From Rhinopithecus roxellana (Eukaryota; Chordata; Mammalia; Primates; Cercopithecidae): DNA of 64,000 bases. Position numbers and translations under genes: made by a program. Where the stretch lies: positions 38,773,711-38,837,710 of the forward strand of contig NC_044565.1 of assembly GCF_007565055.1 (NCBI RefSeq), in the 5' to 3' direction. Below are positions 1 through 11,319 of this stretch, one piece after another (the first letter of the stretch is position 1; each line of letters begins with the position of its first letter). Under the pieces are notes generated by a model. The model had not been told where the DNA came from, made no database searches, and saw nothing but the letters and a program-made list of their open reading frames with translations.

Positions 1-97
1 CACTGAAAGTAATTTCAAAGTCCAGGATTATTACTGCTTGTCTTCCTTGGTCCTACCCAAGTTTTCATTTAAAAATCTCTTCATCTCTGTTTTAGTT

Positions 98-111
98 CCT
101 TTTCTATTTTT
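98..111. repeat. Target-site duplication, 3' side of full-length L1
   Basis: CCTTTTCTATTTTT is repeated exactly at 6261-6274. Its T-rich end merges with the complement of the L1 poly(A) tail, so the inner limit is uncertain by a few bases. Confidence 0.85.
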
Positions 112-339
112 TTTTTTATCATACTTTAAGTTCTAGGGTACATGTGCATAACGTGCAGGTTTGTTACATATGTATATTTGTGCCATGTTGGTGTGCTGCA
201 CCCATGAACTCGTCAGCACCCATCAATTCATCATTTATATCATGTATAACTCCCAATGCAATCCCTCCCCCCTTCCCCCTCCCCATGATAGGCCCCAGTG
301 TGTGATGTTCCCCTTCCCGAGTCCAAGTGATCTCATTGT

Positions 340-3300
340 TCAATTCCCACCTATGAGTGAGAACATGCGGTGTTTGGTTTTCTGCTCTTGTGATAGTTTG
401 CTAAGAATGGTGGTTTCCAGCTGCATCCATGTCCCTACAAAGGACGCAAACTCATCCTTTTTTATGGCTGCATAGTATTCCATGGTGTATATGTGCCACA
501 TTTTCTTAATCCAGTCTGTCACAGATGGACATTTGGGTTGATTCCAAGTCTTTGCTATTATGAATAGTGCCGCAATAAACATACATGTGCATGTGTCTTT
601 GTAGTAGAATAATTTATAATCCTTTGGGTATATACCCAGTAGTGGGATGGCTGGGTCATGTGGTACATCTAGTTCTAGATCCTTGAGGAATTGCCATACT
701 GTTTTCCATAATGGTTGAACTAGTTTACAATCCCACCAACAGTGTAGAAGTGTTCCTATTTCTCCACATCCTCTCCAACACCTGTTGTTTCCTGACTTTT
801 TAATGATTGCCATTCTAACTGGTGTGAGATGGTATCTCATTGTGGTTTTGATTTACATTTCTCTGATGGCCAGTTATGATGAGCATTTTTTCATGTGTCT
901 GTTGGCTGTATGAATGTCTTCTTTTGAGAAATGTCTGTTCATATCCTTTGCCCACTTTTTGATGGGGTTGTTTTTTTCTTGTATATTTGTTTGAGTTCTT
1001 TGTAGATTCTGGATATTAGCCCTTTGTCAGATGAGTAGATTGCAAAAATTTTCTCCCATTCTGTAGGTTGCCTGTTCACTCTGGTGGTAGATTCTTTTGC
1101 TGTGCAGAAGCTCTTTAGTTTAATTAGATCCCATTTGTCAATTTTGGCTTTTGTTGCCATTGCTTTTGGTATTTTAGACATGAAGTCCTTGACCATGCCT
1201 ATGTCCTGAATGGTACTACCTAGATTTTCTTCTAGGGTTTTTATGGTATTAGGTCTAACATTTAAGTCTCTAATCCACCTTGAATTAATCTTCGTATAAG
1301 GAGTAAGGAAAGGATCCAGTTTCAGCTTTCTACTTATGGCTAGCCAATTTTCCCAGCACCATTTATTAAATAGGGAATCCTTTCCCCATTTCTTGTTTCT
1401 CTCAGGTTTGTCAAAGATCAGATGGCTGTAGATGTGTGGTATTATTTCTGAGGACTCTGTTCTGTTCCATTGGTCCATATCTCTGTTTTGGTACCAGTAC
1501 CATGCTGTTTTGGTTACTGTAGCCTTGTAGTATAGTTTGAAGTCAGGCAGCGTGACGCCTCCAGCTTTGTCCTTTTGACTTAGGATTGTCTTGGCAATGC
1601 GGGCTCTTTTTTGGTTCCATATGAACTTTAAAGCAGTTTTTTCCAATTCTGTGAAGAAACTCCTTGGTAGCTTGATGGGGATGGCACTGAATCTATAAAT
1701 AACCTTGGGCAGTATGGCCATTTTCACGATATTGATTCTTCCTATCCATGAGCATGGTATGTTCTTCCATTTGTTTGTGTCCTCTTTGATTTCACTGAGC
1801 AGTGGTTTGTAGTTCTCCTTGAAGAGGTCCTTTACATCCCTTGTAAGTTGGATTCCTAGGTATTTTATTCTTTTTGAAGCAATTGTGAATGGAAGTTCAT
1901 TCCTGATTTGGCTGTTTGTCTGTTACTGGTGTATAAGAATGCTTGTGATTTTTGCACATTAATTTTGTATCCTGAGACTTTGCTGAAGTTGCTTATCAGC
2001 TTAAGGAGATTTTGAGCTGAGACAATGGGGTTTTCTAAATATACAATCATGTCATCTGCAAACAGGGACAATTTGACTTCTGAATACCCTTGATTTCTTT
2101 CTCTTGCCTGATTGTCCTAGCCAGAACTTCCAACACTATGTTGAATAGGAGTGGTGAGAGAGGGCATCCCTGTCTTGTGCCAGTTTTCAAAGGGAATTTT
2201 TCCAGTTTTTGCCCATTCAGTATGATATTAGCTGTGGGTTTGTCATAAATAGCTCTTATTATTTTGAGGTACGTTCCATCAATACCGAATTTCTTGAGTG
2301 TTTTTAGCATGAAGTGCTGTTGAATTTTGTCAAAAGCCTTTTCTGCATCTATTGAGATAATCATGTGGTTCTTGTCTTTGGTTCTGTTTATATGCTGGAT
2401 TACGTTTATTGATTTGCGAATGTTGAACCAGCCTTGCATCCCAGGGATGAAGCCCACTTGATCATGGTGGATAAGCTTTTTGATGTGCTGCTGAATCCGG
2501 TTTGCTAGTATTTTATTGAGGATTTTTGCATCGATGTTCATCAGGGATATTGGTCTAAAATTCTCTTTTTTTGTTGTGTCTCTGCCAGGCTTTGGTATCA
2601 GGATGATGTTGGCCTCATAAAATGAGTTAGGGAGGATTCCCTCTTTTTCTATTGATAGGAATAGTTTCAGAAGGAATGGTACCAGCTCCTCCTTGTACCT
2701 CTGGTAGAATTCAGCTGTGAATCCATCTGGTCCTGGACTTTTTTTGGTGGGTAGGCTATTAATTGTTGCCTCAATTTCAGAGCCTGCTATTGGTCTATTC
2801 AGGGATTCAACTTCTTCCTGGTTTAGTCTTGGGAGAGTGTAAGTGTCCAGGAAATTATCCATTTCTTCTAGATTTTCTAGTTGATTTGCGTAGAGGTGTT
2901 TATAATATTCTCTGATGGTGGTTTGTATTTCTGTGGGGTTGGTGGTGATATCCCCTTTATCATTTTCTATTGCGTCTATTTGATTCCTCTCTCTTTTCTT
3001 CTTTATTAGTCTTGCTAGCGGTCTGTCAATTTTGTTGGTCTTTTCAAAAAACCAACTCCTGGATTCATTGATTTTTTGGAGGGTTTTGTGTCTCTATCTC
3101 CTTCAGTTCTGCTCTGATCTTAGTTATTTCTTGCCTTCTGCTAGCTTTTGAATGTGTTTGCTCTTGCCTCTCTAGTTCTTTTAATTGTGATGTTAGAGTG
3201 TCAATTTTAGATCTTTCCTGCTTTCTCTTGTGGGCATTTAGTGCTATAAATTTCCCTCTACACACTGCTTTAAATGTGTCCCAGAGATTCTGGTATGTTG

Positions 3301-4144
3301 TATCTTTGTTCTCATTGGTTTCAAAGAACATCTTTATTTCTGCTTTCATTTCGTTATGTACCCAGTAGTCATTCAGGAGCAGGTTGTTCAGTTTCCATGT
3401 AGTTGAGTGGTTTCGATTGAGTTTCTTAGTCCTGAATTCTAGTTTGATTGCACTGTGGTCTGAGAGACAGTTTGTTATAATTTCTGTTCTTTTACATTTG
3501 CTGAGGAGTGCTTTACTTCCAATTATGTGGTCAGTTTTGGAATAAGTGCAATGTGGTGCTGAGAAGAATGTATATTCTGTTGATTTGGGGTGGAGAGTTC
3601 TATAGATGTCTATTAGGTCCGCTTGGTGCAGAGATGAGTTCAATCCCTGGATATGCTTGTTAACTTTCTGTCTTGTTGATCTGTCTAATGTTGACAGTGG
3701 AGTGTTGAAGTCTCCCATTATTATTGTATGGGAGTCTAAGTCTCTTTGTAAGTCTCTAAGAACTTGCTTTATGAATCTGGGTGCTCCTGTATTGGGTGCA
3801 TATATATTTAGGATAGTTAGCTCTTCCTGTTGAATTGATCCCTTTACCATTATGTAATGGCCTTCTTTGTCTCTTTTGATCTTTGATGGTTTAAAGTCTG
3901 TTTTATCAGAGACTAGGATTGCAACCCCTGCTTTTTTTTGTTCTCCATTTGCTTGGTAGATCTTCCTCCATCCCTTTATTTTGAGCCTATGTATGTCTCT
4001 GCATGTGAGATGGGTCTCCTGAATACAGCAGACTGATGGGTCTTGACTCTTTATCCAGTTTGCCAGTCTGTGTCTTTTAATTGGAGCATTTAGTCCATTT
4101 ACATTTAAGGTTAATATTGTTATGTGTGAACTTGATCCTGCCAT
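340..4144 (-). pseudogene. L1 ORF2 (endonuclease / reverse transcriptase), inactivated
   Basis: Functional ORF2p nicks target DNA and reverse-transcribes L1 RNA. The endonuclease segment (3065-4144) is open and keeps the catalytic landmarks LNVNGLN, IQETHL, MGDFN, KTDH and LSDHSAI. The frame is then lost near 3070-3090. The fingers/palm segment (2047 to about 3000) is readable through GTRQGCPLSPLLFNIVLEVLARTIRQ but shifts near 2075 after a short deletion. The FADD catalytic motif lies in a different frame (1865-2071), which shifts again near 1900. The next segment (939 to about 1850) ends at a 4-bp loss in an ACAAACAAC-type run near 970. Two nonsense codons follow near 850-890, where the copy at 38.2-39.6 kb has sense codons. 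The last segment (340-840) keeps the cysteine-rich CWRGCGEIGTLLHCWWDC motif and the normal C-terminus. It is a dead ORF2. Confidence 0.93.
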
Positions 4145-4207
4145 TATGATATTAACTGGTTATTTTGCTCGTTAGTTGATGCAGTTTCTTCCTAGCCTCC
4201 ATGGTCT

Positions 4208-5224
4208 TTACATTTTGGCATGTTTTTGCAATGGCTGGTACCGGTTGTTCCTTTCCATGTTTAGGGCTTCCTTCAGGGTCTCTTGTAAGGCAGGCCTGGT
4301 GGTGACAAAATCTCTAAGCATTTGCTTATCTGTAAAGGATTTTATTTCTCCTTCACTTATGAAACTTAGTTTGGCTGGATATGAAATTCTGGGTTTAAAA
4401 TTCTTTCCTTTAAGAACGTTGAATATTGGCCCCCACTCTCTTCTGGCTTGTAGAGTTTCTGCCGAGAGATCTGCTGTTAGTCTGATGGGCTTCCCTTTGT
4501 GGGTAACCTGACCTTTCTCTCTGGCTGCCCTTAAGATTTTTTCCTTCATTTCAACTTTGGTGAATCTGGCAATTATGTGTCTTGGAGTTGCTCTTCTCGA
4601 GGAGTATCTTTGTGGCGTTCTCTGTATTTTCTGAATTTGAATGTTGGCCTGCCCTACTAGGTTGGGGAAGTTCTCCTGGATGATATCCTGAAGAGTGTTT
4701 TCCAACTTGGTTCCATTTTCCCCCTCTCTTTCAGGCACTCCAATCAGACGTAGATTTGGTCTTTTTACATAATCCCATACTTCTTGCAGGCTTTGTTCAT
4801 TTCTTTTTCTTCTTTTTTCTTTTGGTTTCTCTTCTCGTTTCATTTCATTCATTTGATCCTCAATCGCTGATACTCTTTCTTCCAGTTGATCGAGTCGGTT
4901 ACTGAAGCTTGTGCATTTGTCACGTATTTCTCGTGGCATGGTTTTCATCTGTGTCATTTCGTTTATGACCTTCTCTGCATTAATTAGTCTAGCTGTCAAT
5001 TCTTCCACTCTTTTTTCAAGATTTTTAGTTTCTTTGCACTGGGTATGTAATTCCTCCTTTAGCTCTGAGAAGTTTGATGGACTGAAGCCTTCTTCTCTCG
5101 TCTCGTCAAAGTCATTCTCTGACCAGCTTTGATCCGTTGCTGGCGATGGGCTGCGCTCCTTTGCAGGGGGAGATGCGCTCTTATTTTTTGAATTTCCAGC
5201 TTTTCTGCCCTGCTTTTTCCCCAT
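4208..5224 (-). CDS. L1 ORF1 protein, intact 338-codon frame (RNA-binding chaperone)
   Basis: The frame encodes a protein that in this family trimerises, binds L1 RNA in cis and has nucleic-acid chaperone activity in the L1 ribonucleoprotein. It is uninterrupted and full length (338 codons, usual for primate L1). It starts MGKKQGRKAGNSK (basic N-terminus), followed by a Leu/Glu/Lys heptad coiled coil at about residues 50-150. An RRM-like domain follows at about 155-250 (YVKRPNLRLIGVPE, TPQRYSSRRATPRHI), then a C-terminal domain at about 253-338 (SAETLQARREWGP, YPAKLSFISEGE). The RRM and C-terminal domains closely match the primate consensus, while the coiled coil (for example CKETKNLEKRVEELTARL) is much more divergent. 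ORF2 begins 63 bp after the stop. Transcription would depend on the adjacent 5' UTR. Whether it is expressed cannot be judged from sequence. Confidence 0.93.
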   Translation of the reverse strand: MGKKQGRKAGNSKNKSASPPAKERSPSPATDQSWSENDFDETREEGFSPSNFSELKEELHTQCKETKNLEKRVEELTARLINAEKVINEMTQMKTMPREIRDKCTSFSNRLDQLEERVSAIEDQMNEMKREEKPKEKRRKRNEQSLQEVWDYVKRPNLRLIGVPEREGENGTKLENTLQDIIQENFPNLVGQANIQIQKIQRTPQRYSSRRATPRHIIARFTKVEMKEKILRAAREKGQVTHKGKPIRLTADLSAETLQARREWGPIFNVLKGKNFKPRISYPAKLSFISEGEIKSFTDKQMLRDFVTTRPALQETLKEALNMERNNRYQPLQKHAKM

Positions 5225-6260
5225 CTCTGTGGTTTTATCTGTCTCTGGTCTTTGATGATGGTGATGTACTGATGGGGTTTTGGTATAGGTGTCCTTCCTG
5301 TTTGATAGTTTTCCTTCTGACAGTCAGGACCCTCAGCTATAGGTCTGTTGGAGATTGCTTGAGGTCCACTCCAGACACTGTTTGCCTGGGTATCAGCAGC
5401 AGAGGTTGCAGAAGATAGAATATTGCTGAACAGCAAGTGTACCTGTCTGATTCTTACTTTGGAAGCTTCCTTTCAGGGGTGGACTCCACCCTGTGAGGTG
5501 TGGGGTGTCAGACTGCCCCTAGTGGGGGATGTCTCCCAGTTAGGCTACTCAGGGGTCAGGGACCCACTTGAGCAGGCAGTCTGTCCGTTCTCAGATCTTA
5601 ACCTTCGTGTTGGGAGATCCACTGCTCTCTTCAAAGCTGTCAGACAGAGATGATTGCGTCTGCAGAGGTTCTGCTGCCTTTTTGTTGTTGTTGTTTTTTT
5701 AGCTGTGCCCTGTCCCCAGAGGTGGAGTCTACAGAGACAGGCAGGTTTCCTTGAGCTGCTGTGAGCTCCACCCAGTTTGAGCTTCCCAGCGACTTTGTTT
5801 ACCTACTTAAGCCTCAGCAATGGTGGGCGCCCCTCCCCCAGCCTCGCTGCTGCCTTGCAGTTAGATCGCAGACTGCTGTGTTAGCAATGAGGGAGGCTCC
5901 GTGGGCGTGGGACCCTCCCGGCCAGGTGTGGGATATATTCTCCTGGTGTGCCCGTTTGCTTAAAGCGCAATATTGGGGTGGGAGTTACCCGATTTTCCAG
6001 GTGTTGTGTGTCTCAGTTCCCCTGGCTAGGAAAAGGGATTCCCTTCCCCCTTGCGCTTCCCAGGTGAGGCAATGCCTCGCCCTGCTTCAGCTCTCGCTGG
6101 TCGGGCTGCAGCAGCTGACCAGCACCGATTGTCCGGCACTCCCTAGTGAGATGACCCCAGTACCTCAGTTGAAAATGCAGAAATCACCGGTCTTCTGTGT
6201 CGCTTGCGCTGGGAGTTGGAGACTGGAGCTGTTCCTATTCGGTCATCTTGCTCTGCCCCC
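5225..6260 (-). promoter_or_regulatory. L1 5' UTR with internal promoter
   Basis: This is about 1 kb of GC-richer sequence between ORF1 and the 5' target-site duplication. In primate L1s the first 100-150 bp drive sense transcription from an internal RNA polymerase II promoter with a YY1 site, and an antisense promoter lies further in. Here the 5' terminus reads GGGGGGCAGAGCAAGATGACCGAATAGG, broken across the junction only by a longer G run. The YY1 core, normally AAGATGGCC, reads AAGATGACC (near 6245), so YY1-directed start-site choice may be weakened. Promoter activity is inferred from the family. Confidence 0.85.
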
Positions 6261-6276
6261 CCTTTTCTATTTTTAA
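5761..6276 (+). other. 171-codon antisense open frame in L1 5' UTR (ORF0-like position)
   Basis: On the strand opposite to L1, an ATG-initiated frame of 171 codons runs through the first half of the 5' UTR, crosses the L1 5' end and stops at the target-site duplication. Primate L1s are known to carry a short antisense ORF0 downstream of the antisense promoter. This frame lies in roughly that zone but is longer than the classical ORF0, and I could not align it to one. It may simply be a chance open frame in GC-rich DNA. Confidence 0.3.
6261..6274. repeat. Target-site duplication, 5' side of full-length L1
   Basis: This is an exact copy of 98-111. It directly abuts the C run that is the complement of the G-rich L1 5' terminus, so the insertion is untruncated at its 5' end. 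Confidence 0.85.
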
Positions 6277-6551
6277 CCTCCATTTCTTTTTTCTCCCCTC
6301 AGCTAACCACAGAAGGAATGATCTGCAATGTACACATGCCAGGACAGAAATTCTACAGTTGCTGATGATATGTAAACCTGTAAGTATTGAATAAGAATTA
6401 TGCCCAATAAAACATCATGGCTAGGGAGTTAAAGAGGGAGTGCTGAAAAGGAAGTAGAAGGATAACTGGGGTAATCAGGAAAGGCTGATTACCTTTCCTG
6501 ATGGGGAAGGGTGAGACCCCTAATCTAGGGGTAAAATCTAGGGTAAAATCT

Positions 6552-6635
6552 CCCATTTTACAAATAAAGAGACTGAGCTCCACAAGGTTAAGCTACTGGT
6601 CCAGAATCCCATAGCTCACAAGTGGTGAGCTACCT
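6552..6635 (-). repeat. MIR SINE fragment
   Basis: CATTTTACAAATAAAGAGAC followed by a GTTAAGCTACTGGTCC-like stretch is the reverse complement of the conserved MIR core (CAGTTTCCTCATCTGTAAAATG). Confidence 0.65.
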
Positions 6636-8337
6636 CCTTCACCCCTCAACTCCCTCTGTGTTCCACTCTGGGCTGCCCACTCACCTTTTGTCCAGGGGCA
6701 GCCTCGCCTCAGCATTTGTCTTTTGTTGGCCTTGAGCTTTACCATGATGACTAGGCCTGGAAAAGGGTGAGAACAAATAGCACATTCTCCTAAGCACTCT
6801 CCACACTGCACGATATCAGCTGTCCTAAGGAGATTTTGAATATGAGTTGAAAATATTGTTTGTTTTGTTTTAAATCTTGGAAAAAATTCTAGTTGCATGT
6901 AATTTTTTTCTCCAGAATTAATCATGAGTAGCATATTCTTTAGCCTTGTTATTTGGCAAAGCAGAAAACAAAATAGCCATTGTAGGGCTCCTTTGTTTGG
7001 AGTTGGAGACCAGTGACATTGCTCACCCTTCCCACTGAGCAGCCTGCAGATATTGGTCTCTCTGGAGAGCACTGAGTACCCGGGGTGGCAGGACTCGCTG
7101 AGTAAGCCCTTCCCCGTACTAAACTTGGTTTCACGCAGACAATTCCTCTAACTGTTCTTGAGCTTTCTCGTCTCATATACTCTCAACAAGTTCTTCCAAT
7201 TTCTGTTTTTAAACTAAAAAGAAAAAGAACAGCACATTCCTTTTACGTTTGTGCAAATGAGGGGGAGGCAAGTTGCTGGGGAAAATCTAGCAACCATCTT
7301 TTGATATGTAATTTGAATGATTTCCTACCAAAGTCGGGAAATATGAATTAAAATCATGTATTCACTTTTGTCTCACATTTCAAGATCATAATCTTTGTGC
7401 TTTCTATAAACTGCAGGATCAATATTCTAAGAATGAGTCTGTCTTTATTAACCTCTGGTAATAGTAACTCAGGTATGATTGGGATCCATTAAAATACAAC
7501 TTTCTCTTCCCACGTCATCTTTTGTTTTAAAGTGGGACATCATTAGCTTACTTAGTGTTCACTATAGAACAATGCTATTCACCACAAAGTCATTCAATTA
7601 GAAAGCTAATTTCCCTTCATGTAAAATTTCAGGCAATTCAATGTCAGTTGAACGATACACTGACAGTAATATTATGCACACTGTAGTGCTCTCATTTTCT
7701 GCATTGATTCGTGTCTGACTTAAATCTAATCATGCATGTCCCACTTACTACAGAAAACACCCCTATTTGACCAATATTTTGAGCCCCTGGAGTGTGTTCT
7801 GCTGTCAGGTGTGGATGTATGATATCCATAAAGGCCTCCTAGCTGGCCTCAGAACCTGCCTTATACCTAACATGTGTAGTACCTAACTAAAAAATGAGCA
7901 CAACCTCAATTCCATTTCTCCCTCCTTAAGATCACCCCACCACCAGGGTCCCTGCTTCTCCTGTAAAGGAATCATTATAGAAAAAAATTAGAGGCTTGAG
8001 AAAATCAGAAGTTCATAAGGGAAGAAAGGAAAGAAATTATAGGAAGCAGGAAGAGCTCTGGGGAGCTGTTTTCAGGAGCAAATATCCAGCTAGGAATGGG
8101 CCTTCTTTTTGGTAAGCACTCTCTTGAAATCAAACAAATAACAAAGAAAACATAAAAACAAGAAAAAACCTCCAGGAGAGCAATGTGATCATCAGTCATT
8201 CTCATCTTAATATGGTTTTTGTTCAGTCAGATTGCTTTCCTTCTTACAAACCAGCTGTACCAAGAAGACAGAATTTTGTTTTCTTGGGAAAGAAAAGTAG
8301 ATAATTCTAGAGCGTGGCGTACTTCTAGAAGTGGGGT

Positions 8338-8346
8338 GGTGTGCAT

Positions 8347-8379
<33 letters not shown>

Positions 8380-8380
8380 C
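8338..8380 (+). repeat. (GT)n microsatellite
   Basis: A GT-rich tract (GTGTGCATGTGTGTTTGTG, then at least ten uninterrupted GT units) ends at GTAC. It is a likely length-polymorphic locus. Confidence 0.9.
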
Positions 8381-9434
8381 AATCAGAGCACAGGGCATCC
8401 TAGGAAAGGTGTAGAAAGGAGGTAGAAAAATGCCCTAATTTTAACATGTGGCCCAAGCAAGAGAATGTTAACATTCTGCCGTCTTGCCCTCTCTTCCTCC
8501 TCATCTCCTTCTCTTTCCATTTTAGTTTTGAACTTACAGCCCTTGTACCGGGAATAAAAATTTAAACATATTATTAGTATGAGAGTTCATCAATATTATT
8601 CATTAAATTGGCCTTTCACGGAATATGCTAGAAACCTAATTGCAATAGTGATTAATAATATTACTAATGACTAACAATAATTATAACAATTTTTATTACC
8701 ATTCTTCTTTATTACCATTCTTCTTTTCCCCCTCCTCCTCATCATCATCAAAGCATTTTTGGGAAACTGTGCCAAGTTCCAAACTATTGTACACTGCAAC
8801 TCCTAGGCTTAACAATGAAAGAATTCAAAGGTAGCAGGCAAATGAGCAAGGCTTCTGGGTATAGGTGTGCAGGATGGGCTCTGTACCTCGGGTTGGACCC
8901 TGTACCTCAAGTTCAGGCCACAAGGGTAAATGGAGTCTAAAGTCTGGCCTGTGTTCCATTCTCCAGAATAAACACCTTGACTCATGGCTACATCTGCAAG
9001 GAAGATGGGACATCCATTCTCGCTTGTACACAGGCTGTGGGCTGCCCGGGGTCCTGAGCCGAAGACAGGCCTGCTGCTGATCCCAGAGACAGATGGCCAG
9101 AGTAAGGAACAGCATGCACAAAGAAGATCCCAAGCCTTTCTGGAGAAGTGCCAATATCATCATTTGGGGGTCTTAAAGCCAAGCTGGGGAATAAGCGTTC
9201 TGGGGAATGCTGAAAAGGAGATGTGTAATTAAGTGTGTAGGTTTAGGACTTCAGTCAAGGGACTGCTTTTTTGCTGTTCTCAGGCAGTTTTCACTGCATA
9301 CCTTTGCCTCTGGTATCTTCAAGGTACTCCTTGGCTCATGCCATTAATACTTTACCTAAGGTTTTTAGAAACTCTGTCTGATTGTATGCTACATCCTACT
9401 TGTATTGAAGGAAGCTTAGAATTTCCTATTTATC

Positions 9435-9738
9435 GGCCAGGCGCGGTGGCTCACACCTGCAATCCCAGCACTTTGGGAGGCGGAGACGGGCAGATCACGA
9501 GGTCAGGAGATTGAGACCATCCTGGCTAACACGGTGAAACCCCGTCTCTACTAAAAATAATAAAAAAAAAAAATTAGCTGGGCGCGGTGGCGGGCACCTG
9601 TAGTCCAGCTATTCAGGAGGCTGAGGCAGGAGAATGGCGTGAACCCGGGAGGTGGAGCTTGCAGTTAGCCGAGATTGCGCCACTGCACTCCAGCCTGGGG
9701 CACAGAGCGAGACTCCGTCTCAAAAAAAAAAAAAAAAA
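9435..9738 (+). mobile_element. AluY
   Basis: This is a full dimeric Alu with GGCCAGGCGCGGTGGCTCAC start, AluY-type bases (GATCACGAGGTCAGGAGATTGAGACC; TAACACGGTGAAACC), an A-rich linker and an A tail. Imperfect target duplications lie at 9419-9434 and 9739-9753 (GATTTCCTCTTTATC type). Confidence 0.92.
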
Positions 9739-11319
9739 GATTTCCTCTTTATCGCTATACATCTCTTTAAGTCTCTTATCTTTAGTGACTAAAGTAAAAT
9801 TTGGTCCTTTAATAAGTAATCACACTTAGCTGTTTCTTGATTTGACCTGAGAACATCTTTAAGCAAAGCTTATTAGAAAGTGAGTTAAAGCATGGCTTAT
9901 TAGTCTGGAGCCTGTGAAGGATGTTACAGTTGCTGCAGATAGACAAGAAGGCTTTGTTTGCATTGAACCACAGCAATGTCTCATGCTCTTCCTTGTTCTC
10001 TATTTAGCACTTCATCTTCATCTAATCTCTAACAAAGCATGGTCTGTGGCAGGCGGTCTGTGGTAAGCATAGTGAATCAGCCTATCCTTGAAGGTGACAG
10101 CAGTGAGGAGTGTCTTAATATTTATTTCAAAAGTAATCTATCCTGTAGTCCTCCACATTCAAAGATTTTCCAATTTAAAATATCCATGGCCCTATCATTC
10201 CTATGGCTTTTGCAATAAGGGGCCATGCAAATGAACTAAAGTGTGACAATTACTGCCAAGCTGGTGTAAACCATATAACTGGTCCTCCAAGGGATAGCAT
10301 AGAGAAGGAAGGGCACTCTGCTTTGAGCAGGATTGCCACAGATGGCTTGTGTATGTTGGTGGGGGTCCCTTGTGGTATGGATGGCTGCATATGAGGATAC
10401 AGTGGTTGGAATGGATCAGGTTATCTACAGTAACAAACAGCCCCAGTCTCAGTGGTTCAGCATAACGAAAAGTTCATCGTTTGCTCATGCTAGATGTCCA
10501 GCATGAGTAGGCAGGGAGATCCAGGCTGAGCTATTCTATATCAATATACGCTTCTACAATCACCTAAGCAGGGAGAAGGAAGTATGAATCATGAAGGGGT
10601 TCTTCAAGCCTTTGCCTACCAGTGACACATGTCCCTTGTTTCCATTTCATTGGCCAAAGCAAGTCATATCCCCACATCTAATTACAAAGGAGGCAGAGGT
10701 GTGCAATCTTATAACATATCCAAAAGGAGAAAAGAATGAGAATCTTTGGAAAAACCCTAAGTGGGGAGGCGGTCCATTTGGAAGGACTCCAGTGCCACCT
10801 TTGTGTTCTAGTAGCAGCTCTCAACTGAGATCAGGAAAAACGGCTTCCCCATTTTTATGTCTGGTAACCATCCTCACAAATCAGGTACCTTATTTCCAAA
10901 GTTAGGTCTTGTGAATAGTTTTCTAGAGGGAAAAGCAGTGAGTCCTAACTCTTCTAAGTAGGTTCACCATAATTTTTGCATATTTAAAATAAGGTTTTCC
11001 CTAAAACACAGAAACCATTATTGAGAAACAGCATAAATAGCATAAGATTGTTTCTTAGGGGCTCCAGAAGTAAAACATGCTTCTATGTAGTGGACACTAA
11101 CGATCGTCTGAGAAGTCTACCCTTTCTGAGTACTGTCCTTCTCTTCCACATTTCAGCCATATGTTAAAAGTGATGGGATCCTGCCTCTAAGACAGAGCAG
11201 ACTGGATCAGAGCTGGGCAAGAGTCTGACCAAGGCTGGGCAAGAGTCTCTTCCCTAGGAATTCAGAATTTGAACCCATAGAAACAACCTCAGGAAACAAG
11301 TAGTTTGGACTAATTGGTC
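9739..11319. other. Repeat-poor interval with a possible ancient element at 10400-10770
   Basis: No gene is recognised. The stretch CAGTAACAAACAGCCCCAGT...CAGTGGTTCAGCATAACG (about 10425-10475), followed by CATTGGCCAAAGCAAGTCATATCCCCACATCTAATTACAAAGG-like text to about 10770, resembles a dispersed ancient mammalian repeat. I cannot name its family with confidence. Confidence 0.45.

Larger units (their letters stand above)
112..6260 (-). mobile_element. Full-length LINE-1 (L1PA-derived, Old World monkey lineage)
   Basis: This is a complete L1 read on the minus strand: 5' UTR (about 5225-6260), ORF1 (4208-5224), a 63-bp spacer, a degenerate ORF2 (about 340-4144), a 3' UTR (about 125-339) and a poly(A) tail seen as the T run near 107-117. 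It is flanked by a 14-bp target-site duplication, CCTTTTCTATTTTT, at 98-111 and 6261-6274, the hallmark of target-primed reverse transcription. The length of about 6.15 kb matches an untruncated primate L1. It cannot move autonomously because ORF2 is broken. Variants shared with the copy at 38249-39632 suggest an Old World monkey L1 lineage. Confidence 0.95.
6275..9434. other. Mostly unique sequence without a recognisable gene
   Basis: No reading frame here resembles a known protein; the longest candidates (about 100-160 codons) show no domain features. It contains a MIR remnant (6552-6635), a GT microsatellite (8338-8380) and a short duplicated ATTACCATTCTTCTTT pair near 8697-8728. The AT-rich part at 7340-7760 has no recognised repeat. 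Confidence 0.6.

Noticed and set aside
5059..5436. 125-codon minus-strand frame overlapping the ORF1 start
   Set aside because: It is an alternate frame across the L1 5' UTR/ORF1 junction with no known role; the 338-codon ORF1 explains the region.
8207..8425. Frames encoding His-Thr or Cys-Val runs
   Set aside because: Translation of the GT microsatellite in both strands.
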